From Candidatus Obscuribacterales bacterium (GTDB taxonomy: Bacteria; Cyanobacteriota; Vampirovibrionia; Obscuribacterales; Obscuribacteraceae), in NCBI GenBank assembly GCA_019745505.1, contig JAIETE010000028.1, positions 1 to 46,589 of the forward strand: DNA of 46,589 bases, in the 5' to 3' direction. Shown in pieces: positions 7,574 to 17,150 of the stretch (positions are counted from its first letter, which is position 1; the number at the start of each line of letters is the position of its first letter). A program made the translations under genes and the position numbers. The notes beneath the pieces were generated by a model. The model worked only from the letters and a program-made list of their open reading frames with translations. It did not search any database and was not told the DNA's origin.

Positions 7574-8485
7574 CTAACCGTTGCAGGCTCCAGTCTTCCG
7601 CATCAGGGTAATACCCGCCCAGCCGTTCGATGTGTCCTCATCGACAATCGTAAAGCCGGTTTCTTCTATGACGGGCAAAAGCCGCTCAAGTTTCTCCAAA
7701 AGTATTCCGGCACAAACAACTCTGCCCGTCGGCTTGAGAATTTTTGCGTATTCCGGCAGAAGAGCCATGTTGTCCTCGCAAGTGAGATTGGAAAGAATTG
7801 TGTCGAACTTTCTGTCCGCCACCAGTTCCAATTCACCAGTGAGCATCTCGATGCGCTTGTCTACACCGTTTAGCTTGAAGTTGTAGCAAGAATTTTCAAC
7901 AGCGATTGCATCGATTTCCACTGCCGTAATGTTTGCCTTTTCGTTCAGAAGCGCAACAGCGATCGCCAGAATGCCTGATCCTGAGCCAACATCTACAACA
8001 TCACCAGGATCATCCAGTCGCTCTACAGCGCCGAGACAATAGCGAGTGGTGGCATGCAAGCCAGTTCCAAATGCCATACCTGGATCTATGAAAAGATGCT
8101 TTCTATCAGGGTTTAGCTCGCTTCGCTTTTCCATCCACCAGGAAGGACATATTTGAAGTTTCTCTCCAATGTCGAATGGATGGTAGCCTTCTTTCCACTT
8201 TGTCAGCCAATCTTGCTCTTCGAGAGCCACTATTTTGAGGGTTTGCAGGCACTCACCCAAATAATACTCTTCGAAGCAGGCGCGCAAATTCTTCAATTCA
8301 TTCTCAGAGAATTTCTCTTTCTCGAATGACGCTACGATTTTTACATTCTTCTCGTCTATGGGCTCAACCTGACAGCCCGTAGCGCCGCATTGAATCATCA
8401 ACCAGCTGCAAATGTCTTCGCGATCCGTGGAAGTTTCAAATTCAGCTGTCGCCCAGACTTTCTTAGGCTTGGTTTCTTTCGTCAT
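7574..8485 (-). CDS. prmA: Ribosomal protein L11 methyltransferase
   Basis: The product is 303 residues. It transfers methyl groups from S-adenosylmethionine to ribosomal protein L11. The start ATG at 8485 has GGAG five bases upstream; an ATG at 8521 in the same frame lacks one. The N-terminal half is the PrmA-specific substrate domain. DPGMAFGTGLHATT (134-147) is the diagnostic PrmA signature, DVGSGSGILAIA (165-176) is SAM motif I, VEID (189-192) is the acidic ribose-binding motif, and LSNL (231-234) is a variant of the usual ANI/NIL motif IV. Length and order match the family. It lies upstream of the tmRNA on the same strand and downstream of the Q/N-rich gene. Confidence 0.93.
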   Translation of the reverse strand: MTKETKPKKVWATAEFETSTDREDICSWLMIQCGATGCQVEPIDEKNVKIVASFEKEKFSENELKNLRACFEEYYLGECLQTLKIVALEEQDWLTKWKEGYHPFDIGEKLQICPSWWMEKRSELNPDRKHLFIDPGMAFGTGLHATTRYCLGAVERLDDPGDVVDVGSGSGILAIAVALLNEKANITAVEIDAIAVENSCYNFKLNGVDKRIEMLTGELELVADRKFDTILSNLTCEDNMALLPEYAKILKPTGRVVCAGILLEKLERLLPVIEETGFTIVDEDTSNGWAGITLMRKTGACNG

Positions 8486-8576
8486 GTTCGCTCCGAACGA
8501 TAAGTTGCCCTGCAAATGCAAGGTTCAAATTTATCAAATCGGGCGCCGACATTACATCAGCACAACCAAAGTGTCA

Positions 8577-9455
8577 CTAGAACTTATTGATCATCTTTCG
8601 AACTTGCTGCTCGAGATTGCCGCTGCCGCCATACTTCATCAACTGCTTGTTCAGCTGCCGCTGCAACTCGGCTTGAATTTTGCCTTGTATACCGCCTGGC
8701 GCGGGTTGTCCGGGCACGAGTGAATTTTGCTGAGCGAGAGGATTCTGGGACGTAAACAAACTAGGCAAAAGACCACCAGCTCCCGCCGGCTGCGGGGGTT
8801 GGTATACGGAACCAGGCGAGGCACCCTGCAGGAGTGGATGACTGCTGGAGTTTGGTGTCGGCAATATCGCCGATGCCGGTGTTTGCTGGGGAGGCAAGAG
8901 CCCGTTCGGCCCAAGATTGCCGGACGAATTACCGGAGCGATAACTGCCGGAATTGTCGTTGTTTGAGCTGGAGTTATTGTTAGAACTGTTGTAATTGTTG
9001 GCGGAATTATCGTAGTCGTTGTAATCACCACTGCTGCGAGAACTTCCACCGCTGTTTTTGCGATTATTCTTTGCAGTTCGAGCAGCGTTCTTGTCGTCGA
9101 TCAGATTCATGGCACGCGCATCCTGGGCGCGCATATCTCCCGAATCGTCGACAATTACCACGAATGCCGCGCCTGTGCTTACATTCGTCATAGCATAAGT
9201 GCCAGCCGGCAAAGAAGTATTTCCAGCTTTGAACATCGATATGCTGTCGCCTCCGCCCCCGCCGGAACTACTGCCGGAGTTGCCGCCATTGTCGAAAGAT
9301 CCTTGCTGTGCCTGAAGTTCTTGCTGCTGTTGCTGCTGTTGCTGTTGCTGCTGATTACTTTTCACTTTCTTTGGTTTTGCCGCTTCAGACGGCATGGAAA
9401 GCGAAGTAGCAAGAAGCACTGCCATCGTCGATGCAAGTATCGAAATTTTCAGCAT
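8577..9455 (-). CDS. Exported low-complexity Q/N/G/S-rich protein, unknown function
   Basis: The product is 292 residues. A signal peptide is clear (MLKISILASTMAVLLATSL, cleavage probably near SEA-A), so the protein is exported. Mature residues begin with Lys-rich AKPKKVKS, then eleven consecutive Gln, a Gly/Ser tract, a short folded-looking segment of about 60 residues (SISMFKAGNTSLPAGTYAM and AFVVIVDDSGDMRAQDA), an Asn/Ser/Tyr-rich tract, a Pro-rich linker and a C-terminal amphipathic helix (IQAELQRQLNKQLMKYG). Composition is prion-like and adhesive-like. It is unlike its neighbours in composition but not obviously in codon choice. It lies 91 bp upstream of prmA. I do not recognise a family. 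Confidence 0.7.
   Translation of the reverse strand: MLKISILASTMAVLLATSLSMPSEAAKPKKVKSNQQQQQQQQQQQELQAQQGSFDNGGNSGSSSGGGGGDSISMFKAGNTSLPAGTYAMTNVSTGAAFVVIVDDSGDMRAQDARAMNLIDDKNAARTAKNNRKNSGGSSRSSGDYNDYDNSANNYNSSNNNSSSNNDNSGSYRSGNSSGNLGPNGLLPPQQTPASAILPTPNSSSHPLLQGASPGSVYQPPQPAGAGGLLPSLFTSQNPLAQQNSLVPGQPAPGGIQGKIQAELQRQLNKQLMKYGGSGNLEQQVRKMINKF
9321..9353 (-). repeat. CAG/CAA microsatellite encoding 11 Gln
   Basis: Eleven consecutive CAR codons on the minus strand inside the exported Q/N-rich protein. Both CAG and CAA are used in a mixed order, so the tract is less slip-prone than a pure repeat. Confidence 0.85.
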
Positions 9456-9621
9456 ATGACGTCCCCGGGAATGGCTACAGTTGTTATTTGATTAACACTT
9501 CTGCACTCTGCTTACCCGTGCAAGAACGTGTTTAGTCACATTGATAAGCAAGTTGGGAATCACCCCATGATGTGGAACATAGAACCTACTGCTTACCGCT
9601 ACGTAATGAGTCTATTGACGC

Positions 9622-10899
9622 TTGAAGCCGGCAAATGTTCTCACTTTGATCCTGTGCGCTGCAATTCCTTTGAATTTGCTTGCGCAAACCGGCTGCAGGG
9701 CGCAATCGAACGGACAGAACTCGTCCGGGGGCGGCAGCCAATATTCACGCCCATTTCCGACGACAAATTACTACCGAAGCCCCTACGCAAGGCCGCCGGG
9801 TTACAAGCCTGGAGACTACGCTCGGCAAGCATACATGCGCCAGATGCAGCAAGAGGAAGAGAAGCGCCACCCGGGAAGCAGCCAGAGCCAGCAGGTTAAC
9901 CAGGGGCAGCAAAGCCAGAGTGCACAGCAGGGAAGGCAGCTTCAAAATGCGGTGCAATCCTATCTTGGAGTGACGCCAAAAGGCGATACGAGCAAGGGCT
10001 ACACCTATCAGGACACCGTCAGCATTGACGGGACGAACAGAACCTACCAGTGCCACTTGCCGCCCGGCTACAAGACCCTGAAGAATATGCCTCTGGTGCT
10101 GGTCTTTCATGGATTGCAGCTCAACGGCTCAATGATGATGTTTTTGAGCCAGTTTAATCCAGTGGCGGACAAGAATGGTTTTGTGGTCATTTACGGTGAC
10201 GGCATCGGAAAGGCATGGGATGACGGGCACGCCGGGCGAGGAATCGACGACGTTGGCTATGTGTGCAAAGTAATCGACAAGATCGCCGGCACAGTGAGCA
10301 TCGACAGAAGAAGAGTCTATGCCTGCGGGATCAGTAACGGCGGCTATTTTTCGCAAATGCTTGCTTGTGCCATTCCGGATCGGCTGGCGGCAGTTGGTGT
10401 TGTCGGCTCAACCCTGATGCAGCAAGCAGCGAAAGGATGCCATTCAAATCGACCGATGCCGATCATGTTCTTCCTAGGTACAAGCGATCCGCTGATCGCC
10501 TGGGGCACTTCAGGCGCCAGCACGGCAAACGGAGAGCTCAATGAACTTGTAGATTTGGTGGGAGCAGGGAAATACGGTGGCGTGGATTCAGTTTTGGCTC
10601 GCTATGGAGGGCTCATGCCGGTGCCTGAGATGATCGAGTTTTGGACCACGCACAATCAATGCGACACACACGCGCATGTCACCAATGAACCGGACAGAGA
10701 CCCGAAAGACGGCACTCGCGTGAGACGAGAAGCCTATGGTTCGGCAGGAAGAGAAGTGATTCTCTATCGCATCGAAAACGGTGGACATACATGGCCGGGC
10801 GGCTTACCATACGCATCTTCCGGTCTTGCCGGCAAAATCAGCCAGGATATAAATGCTTCCGAAACACTCTGGCAGTTCTTCAAAACACACTCCAGATAA
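9622..10899 (+). CDS. Exported CE1-type esterase (PHB depolymerase/feruloyl esterase family, LpqC-like)
   Basis: The product is 425 residues. The start is TTG 9622 because an in-frame stop lies just before it. The N-terminus is a signal peptide (VLTLILCAAIPLNLLAQTGC, possibly a lipobox at the Cys). A Tyr/Pro/Gln-rich linker runs to about residue 120. The alpha/beta-hydrolase core follows: MPLVLVFHG oxyanion strand, nucleophile elbow CGISNGG with Ser238, MFFLGTSDPLIAW with the candidate acid Asp, and NGGHTWPGG with the catalytic His near the C-terminus. This order is that of the esterase/PHB depolymerase family that cleaves aromatic or polyhydroxyalkanoate esters. The natural substrate cannot be read from the sequence. 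It diverges from the Q/N-rich gene. Confidence 0.85.
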   Translation: MKPANVLTLILCAAIPLNLLAQTGCRAQSNGQNSSGGGSQYSRPFPTTNYYRSPYARPPGYKPGDYARQAYMRQMQQEEEKRHPGSSQSQQVNQGQQSQSAQQGRQLQNAVQSYLGVTPKGDTSKGYTYQDTVSIDGTNRTYQCHLPPGYKTLKNMPLVLVFHGLQLNGSMMMFLSQFNPVADKNGFVVIYGDGIGKAWDDGHAGRGIDDVGYVCKVIDKIAGTVSIDRRRVYACGISNGGYFSQMLACAIPDRLAAVGVVGSTLMQQAAKGCHSNRPMPIMFFLGTSDPLIAWGTSGASTANGELNELVDLVGAGKYGGVDSVLARYGGLMPVPEMIEFWTTHNQCDTHAHVTNEPDRDPKDGTRVRREAYGSAGREVILYRIENGGHTWPGGLPYASSGLAGKISQDINASETLWQFFKTHSR

Positions 10900-10962
10900 G
10901 ACGCAGAAGGCGAGCCTATGTACTGAACAGAGGCGTCGCCCAAGCGCCGTGAACGAGCGTTA

Positions 10963-10980
10963 GGCGGCAATGCTGCCGCC
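10963..10980. terminator. Hairpin between convergent genes
   Basis: GGCGGCA-ATGC-TGCCGCC is a 7-bp perfect stem with a 4-nt loop, between the convergent esterase and Spy-like genes. It could serve both strands. No strong T-run follows on either side. Confidence 0.45.
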
Positions 10981-10999
10981 CTTACGATCGTTGTCGCGA

Positions 11000-11560
11000 T
11001 TAGCTAACGGGACCTTCCGAAGCCGGCGCGGCATCGGCAGTAGGTCTAGCTCCTCGCGGTCCGCCATGCCCCGGGCCACCATGACGGAAGTGGCGGTGTC
11101 CGCCGAAGGACGGTGCAAAACGCAGCTTTTGTCTCTGCTCCGGCGTCAGTGTTTCGGCAAAATCCGCCTTGAACGCTATCATCAAATTGGAGATCGAAGC
11201 TTTCAAATCATTGATTTTGCCCTGCGCGCTCATGATTGCCGAACGATCGATAGACGGCTTGGTGAGCAGGTCTTTCAACTCTCTCTGGCTCTTCGCCAGC
11301 TCTAACTTCTTGGGTCCCAGATTATCTTTCAATGAATTCTTCATTGAGTAGAGTTTTTCTTTCTGGGCATCCGTAAGGTCTAGTCCTCCCTTAAAACCGC
11401 GATGATGGCCACCGCACATTTTCCCTTTGCCATCAGCCTTTTCAGCGATGTTGGTTGTAGCAACCGATGTTTCCACTCCGCCCACTTGGGTGTCTGCAAA
11501 CGCAGGAGCCGCAAGGGAAAGCGAGCTTACCGAAAGAACGAAAAGTTTCCTGAAATTCAT
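11000..11560 (-). CDS. Spy/CpxP-like periplasmic LTxxQ protein
   Basis: The product is 186 residues from ATG 11560, which has AAGGAG ten bases upstream. It has a signal peptide (FRKLFVLSVSSLSLAAPAFA). The mature part is helical with two LTxxQ-type motifs, DLTDAQKEKL and TLTPEQRQKL, about 80 residues apart, as in Spy/CpxP/ZraP periplasmic chaperones and metal-stress proteins. It has an N-terminal CGGHHRG and a C-terminal HRHFRHGGPGHGG stretch, so metal binding is plausible. Upstream lies a palindromic TACAACTGTA (11651-11660). The role is inferred to be protection of envelope proteins or binding of metals. Confidence 0.8.
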   Translation of the reverse strand: MNFRKLFVLSVSSLSLAAPAFADTQVGGVETSVATTNIAEKADGKGKMCGGHHRGFKGGLDLTDAQKEKLYSMKNSLKDNLGPKKLELAKSQRELKDLLTKPSIDRSAIMSAQGKINDLKASISNLMIAFKADFAETLTPEQRQKLRFAPSFGGHRHFRHGGPGHGGPRGARPTADAAPASEGPVS

Positions 11561-11650
11561 GATGCAATTACTCCTTAATCGCACTAATACTCACCGACTG
11601 GAACAGCATCCACGTGGAGCTCTCCAAAATTCGGCGCAGCCATTTTTGCT

Positions 11651-11660
11651 TACAACTGTA
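11651..11660. promoter_or_regulatory. TACAnnTGTA palindrome, possible BlaI/CopY-type operator
   Basis: TACAACTGTA matches the known BlaI/MecI/CopY operator pattern TACAnnTGTA and lies about 90 bp upstream of the Spy-like start. CTTAC and GTAAG flank it loosely. A single 10-bp site with eight fixed positions can occur by chance in a window this size, and no BlaI-type repressor gene is present here. Confidence 0.25.
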
Positions 11661-11695
11661 TAGACGTAAGGTTGCGAAAAAAAGTTCAAAGAAAA

Positions 11696-11726
11696 TCGCT
11701 GCCAAAACAAAAAAGTTTGGCAGCGA
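11696..11726 (-). terminator. Rho-independent terminator after the 50-residue membrane gene
   Basis: An 11-bp perfect stem (arms 11696-11706 and 11716-11726) with a 9-nt loop. On the minus strand it is followed by a T-rich stretch (TTTTCTTTG). It lies 132 bp after the stop at 11858 and before the Spy-like gene. Confidence 0.65.
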
Positions 11727-11857
11727 CATATAAATATGAATCTCAGAGGGTCTAAAGTCTCGTTTGACCGCTGTTTCCCGATCAAACAGCCAGACGGAGC
11801 CGGCGTCGCCCCGCCTTAATATTGAATTGTGCCGACCCTTGAATCAGCAGCTTTGAA

Positions 11858-12010
11858 CTAGCCGTTCGAATCTGACGAACCGCCACCGGATGCGGCGGCA
11901 GCTTCAGCTTTCTTGTCTTTGAGACGCTTCCAGGCTTTTGCCAAGCCGATAATTACCAGCGGCATTGCAAGAACGCAAACCAGAACGAGCGGATCTTGAA
12001 ATATCTCCAT
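11858..12010 (-). CDS. 50-residue single-pass membrane protein
   Basis: The frame runs from ATG 12010 to TAG 11858-11860 and has a strong RBS, GGAGGAGCAAC, just before the start. The product has a hydrophobic segment from about residues 7 to 24 (PLVLVCVLAMPLVIIGLA), then a basic KAWKRLKDKK stretch and an Ala/Gly/Ser tail, so the C-terminus should be cytoplasmic. A terminator follows at 11696-11726. The RBS, membrane pattern and terminator together make this a credible small gene. The family is not recognised; small membrane regulators of larger complexes look like this. Confidence 0.7.
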   Translation of the reverse strand: MEIFQDPLVLVCVLAMPLVIIGLAKAWKRLKDKKAEAAAASGGGSSDSNG

Positions 12011-12350
12011 GTTGCTCCTCCACGAGCCAGACTTAATGGTATTGCTACCCCGTACCCTCTATTGACTTCCAACGAGGCAATTGTCTTGGCCTCAGATTTA
12101 TTCCCGGGTCACCGGTACCAAAACATAGTACCTCAATTTTTTTAACTTCCACGAAATACTTATGTACGGTCTGGCAATTCATTCAGACGGGCGCGTGTAG
12201 TTTTCCAAAGACTCGCCGATCAGTCACCATTGGTGGTGCACACATCAGCGCTCACGGCGACACGCTTTTCCAAGATTGCAACAAAGCAGCAAAACGCCCG
12301 GAACTAAATGAAGGCCGACAACTTAACGGTCGGCGTTAATAGATTAAACT
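12011..12350. other. Non-coding stretch with little visible structure
   Basis: No coding frame with a plausible RBS is seen. The only structure noted is a short dyad, GCCGAC to GTCGGC, at about 12313-12334 just before the promoter of the next operon. Confidence 0.5.
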
Positions 12351-12379
12351 TTGACATATAAAGGATGAGTTTCTGATAT
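12351..12379 (+). promoter_or_regulatory. Candidate sigma-70 promoter of the tal-pgi operon
   Basis: A perfect -35 TTGACA (12351-12356) is followed after 17 bp by TGATAT (12374-12379), a weak -10. It would give a leader of about 170 nt before the tal-pgi start. Confidence 0.45.
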
Positions 12380-12394
12380 CTTTGGTCCGTTCTG

Positions 12395-12429
12395 TTGCCA
12401 GGGAATCTAGCGATGTCCCGCGATGGCAA
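12395..12429 (+). promoter_or_regulatory. Leader hairpin of the tal-pgi transcript
   Basis: TTGCCA (12395-12400) pairs with TGGCAA (12424-12429), with an inner GGGA/TCCC helix and an unpaired GCGA. It lies in the long 5' leader. No known riboswitch is recognised. Confidence 0.35.
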
Positions 12430-12557
12430 GGGCGGCCGCTATTGACGCGGTACAACCGTGCCATTTGAGAGCCACCCCTCTTTGCAACCAGTGTCAGAGG
12501 GCAAGCTCAACGTAACCAAGGCAAAGCATCAGACCAGCTGCTCACAGGAGAGAGAAA

Positions 12558-15437
12558 ATGAATACAGCCAAACAGGTAGTCAACCCTTTGCGCGAACTGT
12601 CGTCACACGGGCAATCAGTATGGCTCGATTACATTCGCCGCAGCCTGTTGAACAGCGGCGAACTCAAGCGCTTGGTCGAAGATGACGGGCTGAAGGGCAT
12701 GACTTCCAATCCTGCCATCTTCGAAAAGGCGATCGCCGGCAGCACCGACTATGCCGAACAACTCGTCGAGCTTAAGAAGGACAGCAAGCTCAAAGCGATG
12801 GACATTTACGAGCACATCGCAGTCGAAGACATTCAAAAGGCAGCCGATATTCTCAAACCCGTCTACGAAAAGACTCAAAAGCGCGACGGCTATGTGAGCA
12901 TGGAAGTATCGCCATTCCTGGCAAATGATACAAAAGGCACGATCGAAGAAGCAAAACGCCTCTGGAAGTGGATCAACCGTCCTAACGTGATGATTAAGGT
13001 GCCCGCTACTAAAGAAGGGATTCCGGCAATCAAAGAGTTGATCGGCGAAGGCATCAATATCAACGTCACCTTGCTGTTCTCGCAAGAAGCATACGAAGCG
13101 GTGCACTGGGCATACATCGACGGCTTGGAAAAATTCAAAAAATCCGGCGGTGATTTGCACAATGTAGCCAGCGTCGCCAGCTTCTTCGTCAGCCGTATAG
13201 ATACGCTGATCGACAGCATGATCGAAGAGAGACTGAAAACCGCGCAGGGCGACGAGAAAGCATTGCTCAATAAAGTGATTGGCAAAGTTGCAATCGCTAA
13301 TGCAAAGCAAGCCTATCAAAAGTATTTGAATGTCATAAAGGACGCGCGCTGGAAAGAACTGGAAAAAAATGGTGCGCAAACACAACGGTTGTTGTGGGCC
13401 AGCACCAGCACCAAGAATCCTGCCTTCCCCGACTGCATCTATGTAGACGAACTGATCGGAAAAGACACGGTCAACACCATTCCGCCCAACACCTTCGACG
13501 CTTTTAGAGACCACGGTGTTGTGAAAAACACACTGGAAGCAGAGGTTCCAGAAGCAAATGCGGTTATGGAAAATCTGGAAAAAGCAAAGATTTCAATGAA
13601 AGAAGTCACAGACAAACTGGTAGTTCAAGGTGTAGAACTATTCGCCGATGCATTTAAAAAACTGCTCGCTGCCGTTGAAAAGGCAGGGACGTCCGAAAAA
13701 AAGTCCTCGATTAACGGGATGAAGTACGACCTCAATACCGATATATCCGGGAATGTCGAGCAAGCAATCAAGACATGGCAGAGCGAAGGCCGCAACAAGA
13801 AGCTCTGGGATAAGGACGCATCGTTATGGACTGGCGCTGACGAAGGAAAATGGCTCGATTGGTTGAACATAATCGACGACCAAATTGCTCAGATCGACAA
13901 ACTGAAAAAACTCGCGCAAGAGATCAAGGATGCGAAATTCAAATACGCTCTGCTTCTCGGAATGGGAGGCTCCAGCCTTTGCCCTGATGTTCTGCGCAAC
14001 ACCTTCCCGAAGGCGGACGGCTATCCGGAACTCCACGTGCTCGATTCGACTGATCCGCAGCAAGTGAAGACAGCAGAAAAGTCCATCGAAATCAAAGATA
14101 CGATTTTCATCGTTTCGTCCAAATCAGGAACCACGCTCGAACCAAACATCTTCGAGCAGTATTTTTGGAAAAAGACAGTCGATGCGGTAGGTGAGGCGAA
14201 AGCCGGCGAGCACTGGATAGCAGTTACCGACCCAGGCTCGAAATTGCAGGCCCTGGCCGAAAAGAAAAAGTATCGTCATATCTTCCCCGGCTTGCCAGGT
14301 ATCGGTGGACGCTACTCAGCCCTGTCGAACTTTGGCATGGTACCAGCTGCGGTGATGGGCTTGGATGTGGAAAAATTCCTCACCCGTGCACAAGCGATGG
14401 CAAAGACATGTGCCGCAACTACACCTATAAAAGATAATCCGGGCATCGTACTCGGTCTGATTATGGGAGAAGAGGCATGCGTTAAGAGAGACAAACTCAC
14501 TATCGTCGCTTCACCTAAGATTCAGCACTTGGGGGCCTGGCTGGAACAGCTGATCGCGGAGTCGACCGGCAAATCCGGAAAGGGAATCATTCCCGTAGAT
14601 ACGGAAAAACTGACTTCAGACACGGGCTCTTATAGCCTTGACAGGCTCTTTGCCTACCTGCGTTTTGAATCAGAACCTGATGCGGCACAGGAAAAAGCTA
14701 TAGAGGCAATCAAGAAAGAAGGCTTCTCGGTGGTGACGATTTCCGTGTCCGATATCTACAATCTCGGTCAGGAATTTTTCCGTTGGGAAATTGCCACGGC
14801 TGTAGCCGGAGAGGCATTGAGAATCAATCCTTTCGACCAACCCGACGTAGAAGCAAGCAAAGTTGCCACGCGCGAACTTACGCAGGCGTATGAAAAAACC
14901 GGCAAGCTGCCTGAAGAGACTCCATTCTTCGAAGCTGACGGCATCAAGCTTTATGCCGACCAGAAGAATGCCTCTGAAATCGAGAAAGCAGCAGGACAGA
15001 CCAAAACTCTGTCGGCAATGCTCAAAGCACATCTAAGCAGGCTGAAAGAAAATCAAAGCTACGCAGCTTTGCTTGCATACATTGAAATGACAAAAGCTCA
15101 CGAAGATGAATTGCAGATTGCACGATTGGCAATCAGGGACAAGAAAAAAGTCGCTACCTGCCTGGGTTTCGGGCCCCGCTTCTTACACTCCACTGGGCAA
15201 GCATACAAAGGCGGACCAAACACCGGAGTATTTCTGCAAATCACCGCCGATGATACCGAAGAATTGCCGGTGCCAGAACAAAAATACACGTTCGGCATCG
15301 TCAAAGCGGCCCAAGCGGGAGGAGACCTCAAGGTGTTGAACGATAGAGGCAGAGCGGCACTGCGCGTGCATCTCAGCAAGAACATCGCCAAGGATTTGAA
15401 GACTCTGACGTCCGCAATTAAAGACGCACTCAAATAA
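12558..15437 (+). CDS. Bifunctional transaldolase / glucose-6-phosphate isomerase
   Basis: The product is 959 residues, with ATG 12558 behind an AGGAG. Residues 1 to about 370 are a TalB/TAL-PHASE-type transaldolase: [14 protein letters not shown], Lys147 ([12 protein letters not shown]) as the Schiff-base lysine, [23 protein letters not shown] and [11 protein letters not shown]. From about 390 onward is a complete glucose-6-phosphate isomerase: [14 protein letters not shown], the sugar-phosphate SIS motif [26 protein letters not shown] and the Gln-containing [10 protein letters not shown]. The fusion links the non-oxidative pentose-phosphate branch to glycolysis in one cytosolic chain; such Tal-Pgi fusions are known in several phyla. 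It is followed by gnd and msrA on the same strand. Confidence 0.93.
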   Translation: MNTAKQVVNPLRELSSHGQSVWLDYIRRSLLNSGELKRLVEDDGLKGMTSNPAIFEKAIAGSTDYAEQLVELKKDSKLKAMDIYEHIAVEDIQKAADILKPVYEKTQKRDGYVSMEVSPFLANDTKGTIEEAKRLWKWINRPNVMIKVPATKEGIPAIKELIGEGININVTLLFSQEAYEAVHWAYIDGLEKFKKSGGDLHNVASVASFFVSRIDTLIDSMIEERLKTAQGDEKALLNKVIGKVAIANAKQAYQKYLNVIKDARWKELEKNGAQTQRLLWASTSTKNPAFPDCIYVDELIGKDTVNTIPPNTFDAFRDHGVVKNTLEAEVPEANAVMENLEKAKISMKEVTDKLVVQGVELFADAFKKLLAAVEKAGTSEKKSSINGMKYDLNTDISGNVEQAIKTWQSEGRNKKLWDKDASLWTGADEGKWLDWLNIIDDQIAQIDKLKKLAQEIKDAKFKYALLLGMGGSSLCPDVLRNTFPKADGYPELHVLDSTDPQQVKTAEKSIEIKDTIFIVSSKSGTTLEPNIFEQYFWKKTVDAVGEAKAGEHWIAVTDPGSKLQALAEKKKYRHIFPGLPGIGGRYSALSNFGMVPAAVMGLDVEKFLTRAQAMAKTCAATTPIKDNPGIVLGLIMGEEACVKRDKLTIVASPKIQHLGAWLEQLIAESTGKSGKGIIPVDTEKLTSDTGSYSLDRLFAYLRFESEPDAAQEKAIEAIKKEGFSVVTISVSDIYNLGQEFFRWEIATAVAGEALRINPFDQPDVEASKVATRELTQAYEKTGKLPEETPFFEADGIKLYADQKNASEIEKAAGQTKTLSAMLKAHLSRLKENQSYAALLAYIEMTKAHEDELQIARLAIRDKKKVATCLGFGPRFLHSTGQAYKGGPNTGVFLQITADDTEELPVPEQKYTFGIVKAAQAGGDLKVLNDRGRAALRVHLSKNIAKDLKTLTSAIKDALK

Positions 15438-15482
15438 TCAGTGCGTGGGACGCTTGCGTATAGAACCTAACGAAATCAACAG

Positions 15483-15501
15483 GGCGACGCGTGACGTCGC
15501 C
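15483..15501 (+). other. Intercistronic hairpin between tal-pgi and gnd
   Basis: GGCGACG (15483-15489) and CGTCGCC (15495-15501) form a 7-bp stem with a 5-nt loop, 21 bp before the gnd start. It may tune mRNA processing or gnd translation. There is no T-run, so readthrough is expected. Confidence 0.45.
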
Positions 15502-15522
15502 TCTACAAGAAGGAAGAACTTC

Positions 15523-16542
15523 ATGCAACTAGGAATGGTCGGTTTAGGTCGAATGGGCGCCAATATGGTTCTCCGCCTCATGGACGGGGGACACGAATGC
15601 GTCGTATACGATCGCAATCCGGAGCCCGCAAAGGTACTAGCTAAAGAAGGCGCCACCGCGGCATCCAGCTATAAGGACATGGTCGCCAAGCTGGCGAAAC
15701 CGCGAGCCATATGGGTGATGGTGCCGTCAGGAGAGATTACGGAGGATGCGATTCAAGAACTTTCAGAAGTCCTCGAACCAGGCGACACGATCATCGATGG
15801 CGGTAATTCCTACTTCAAAGACGATGTTAGACGTGCTCACATGCTCAGGGAAAAGGGCATTACCTTTGCTGACTGTGGAACGAGTGGCGGAGTCTGGGGA
15901 AAAGAGCGCGGATATTGCTTGATGGTAGGAGCGGAGAAGCAGGTTTTCGATGGGCTCGAGCCGATCTTTGCGACTCTTGCTCCGGGTGAAGGGGACATAC
16001 CTGTTACTCCGGGTAGAGAAAGCTCCAAGACTAGCGCTGAGAATGGTTACATTCATGCCGGACCGGTAGGTGCAGGGCACTACGTGAAGATGGTGCACAA
16101 CGGCATCGAGTACGGCTTGATGCAGGCGTATGCGGAAGGATTCAGCATCCTCGCCAGCGCCGACTCAGAAGAGCTGCCGGAAGACATTCGTTATGACATC
16201 AATGTCGCAGAAGTTGCAGAGGTGTGGAGACGCGGTTCCGTTGTCGGCTCATGGCTGCTGGATCTGACTTCAATGGCACTATCGGAAGATGAAGAGTTGT
16301 CCTCCTACACGGGATTTGTGCAAGACTCGGGTGAAGGGCGATGGACCATCCAGGCTGCTATAGAGCAGGCTGTTCCGGCCGAGGTTTTGTCCGCAGCTCT
16401 GTACACACGTTTCCGCTCCAGGCAAGAGCAGCCGTTCGGAGAGCGCTTGCTTTCCGCTATGAGATATAAATTCGGAGGACATCTGGAAATGAAATCAAAT
16501 TCCGATATGAATCGCACACCGGCTAATTCAGGAGCTTCGTAA
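15523..16542 (+). CDS. gnd: 6-phosphogluconate dehydrogenase (decarboxylating), short form
   Basis: The product is 339 residues from ATG 15523, which has AAGGAAG upstream; the frame is open to a GTG at 15445 but that part has no domain. It oxidises 6-phosphogluconate to ribulose-5-phosphate and CO2. The Rossmann motif is [13 protein letters not shown] at the N-terminus. [10 protein letters not shown] and the substrate signature CGTSGGVWG are present. [13 protein letters not shown] carries the catalytic Lys and Glu. The length matches the short bacterial form (YqeC/GndA-type), which lacks the second dimer domain and often prefers NAD. It lies 85 bp after tal-pgi and 70 bp before msrA. Confidence 0.93.
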   Translation: MQLGMVGLGRMGANMVLRLMDGGHECVVYDRNPEPAKVLAKEGATAASSYKDMVAKLAKPRAIWVMVPSGEITEDAIQELSEVLEPGDTIIDGGNSYFKDDVRRAHMLREKGITFADCGTSGGVWGKERGYCLMVGAEKQVFDGLEPIFATLAPGEGDIPVTPGRESSKTSAENGYIHAGPVGAGHYVKMVHNGIEYGLMQAYAEGFSILASADSEELPEDIRYDINVAEVAEVWRRGSVVGSWLLDLTSMALSEDEELSSYTGFVQDSGEGRWTIQAAIEQAVPAEVLSAALYTRFRSRQEQPFGERLLSAMRYKFGGHLEMKSNSDMNRTPANSGAS

Positions 16543-16612
16543 GCTCGACCTGAGCGTGATTTACACCATTTGAAGACGATGCGAAAATCGTTCAACAAAA
16601 GAGGATGGAAAA

Positions 16613-17080
16613 ATGGAAAAAGCAATGTTTGGTGCCGGCTGCTTCTGGGGTGTTGAAGAAGCTTTCCGCACAATGGAAGGAGTCAAGGACACCAAAGTTG
16701 GATACAGCGGTGGTGCAACAGAAAACCCGACTTACGAGCAAGTCTGCACAGATCGAACCGGACACGCCGAAGTAATCTACATTGAATTCGACCCGGCAGT
16801 GGTTTCTTACGAACAACTGCTCGACAAATTCTTCACCATCCACGATCCAACACAGCTCAATCGCCAGGGTCCGGACGTGGGCAAGCAATACAGAACAGCG
16901 GTATTCTTCTACTCGCCCGAGCAAGAGAAGTCCGCCAAAGAGAAAATCGAACAGCTGGGCAAATCAGGCAAGTTTCGAGCGCCCATCGCTACCGAGGTTA
17001 CGCCAGCTGCCAAGTTTTACCCCGCAGAGGAATATCACCAACGATATTTACAAAAGCGCGGAGTCAATGTCTGCCATTGA
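16613..17080 (+). CDS. msrA: Peptide-methionine (S)-S-oxide reductase
   Basis: The product is 155 residues, with ATG 16613 behind AGAGGA. It reduces methionine-S-sulfoxide in proteins. The catalytic motif GAGCFWG has Cys10. The substrate-binding residues are in [12 protein letters not shown], and YRTAVFF and [12 protein letters not shown] are conserved family blocks. A C-terminal Cys (VNVCH, residue 154) is a candidate resolving cysteine. It follows gnd on the same strand, so NADPH from the pentose-phosphate pathway and thioredoxin-linked repair may be coexpressed; that link is inference. Confidence 0.95.
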   Translation: MEKAMFGAGCFWGVEEAFRTMEGVKDTKVGYSGGATENPTYEQVCTDRTGHAEVIYIEFDPAVVSYEQLLDKFFTIHDPTQLNRQGPDVGKQYRTAVFFYSPEQEKSAKEKIEQLGKSGKFRAPIATEVTPAAKFYPAEEYHQRYLQKRGVNVCH

Positions 17081-17150
17081 CATGGCGACTGTATAATGTG
17101 CACTCATCTGCGGACTAGCTGGGTAGTCCCAACAATGGAGGAAAGAGCTC

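Noticed and set aside
9528-9899. A 123-codon plus-strand frame overlapping the esterase start
   Set aside because: It has no domain, and the esterase frame in the same DNA carries a signal peptide and the full catalytic triad pattern.
12615-13514. A 299-codon open frame antisense to tal-pgi
   Set aside because: It is the mirror of a highly constrained coding region with no recognisable domain or RBS. The Tal motifs on the plus strand are unambiguous.
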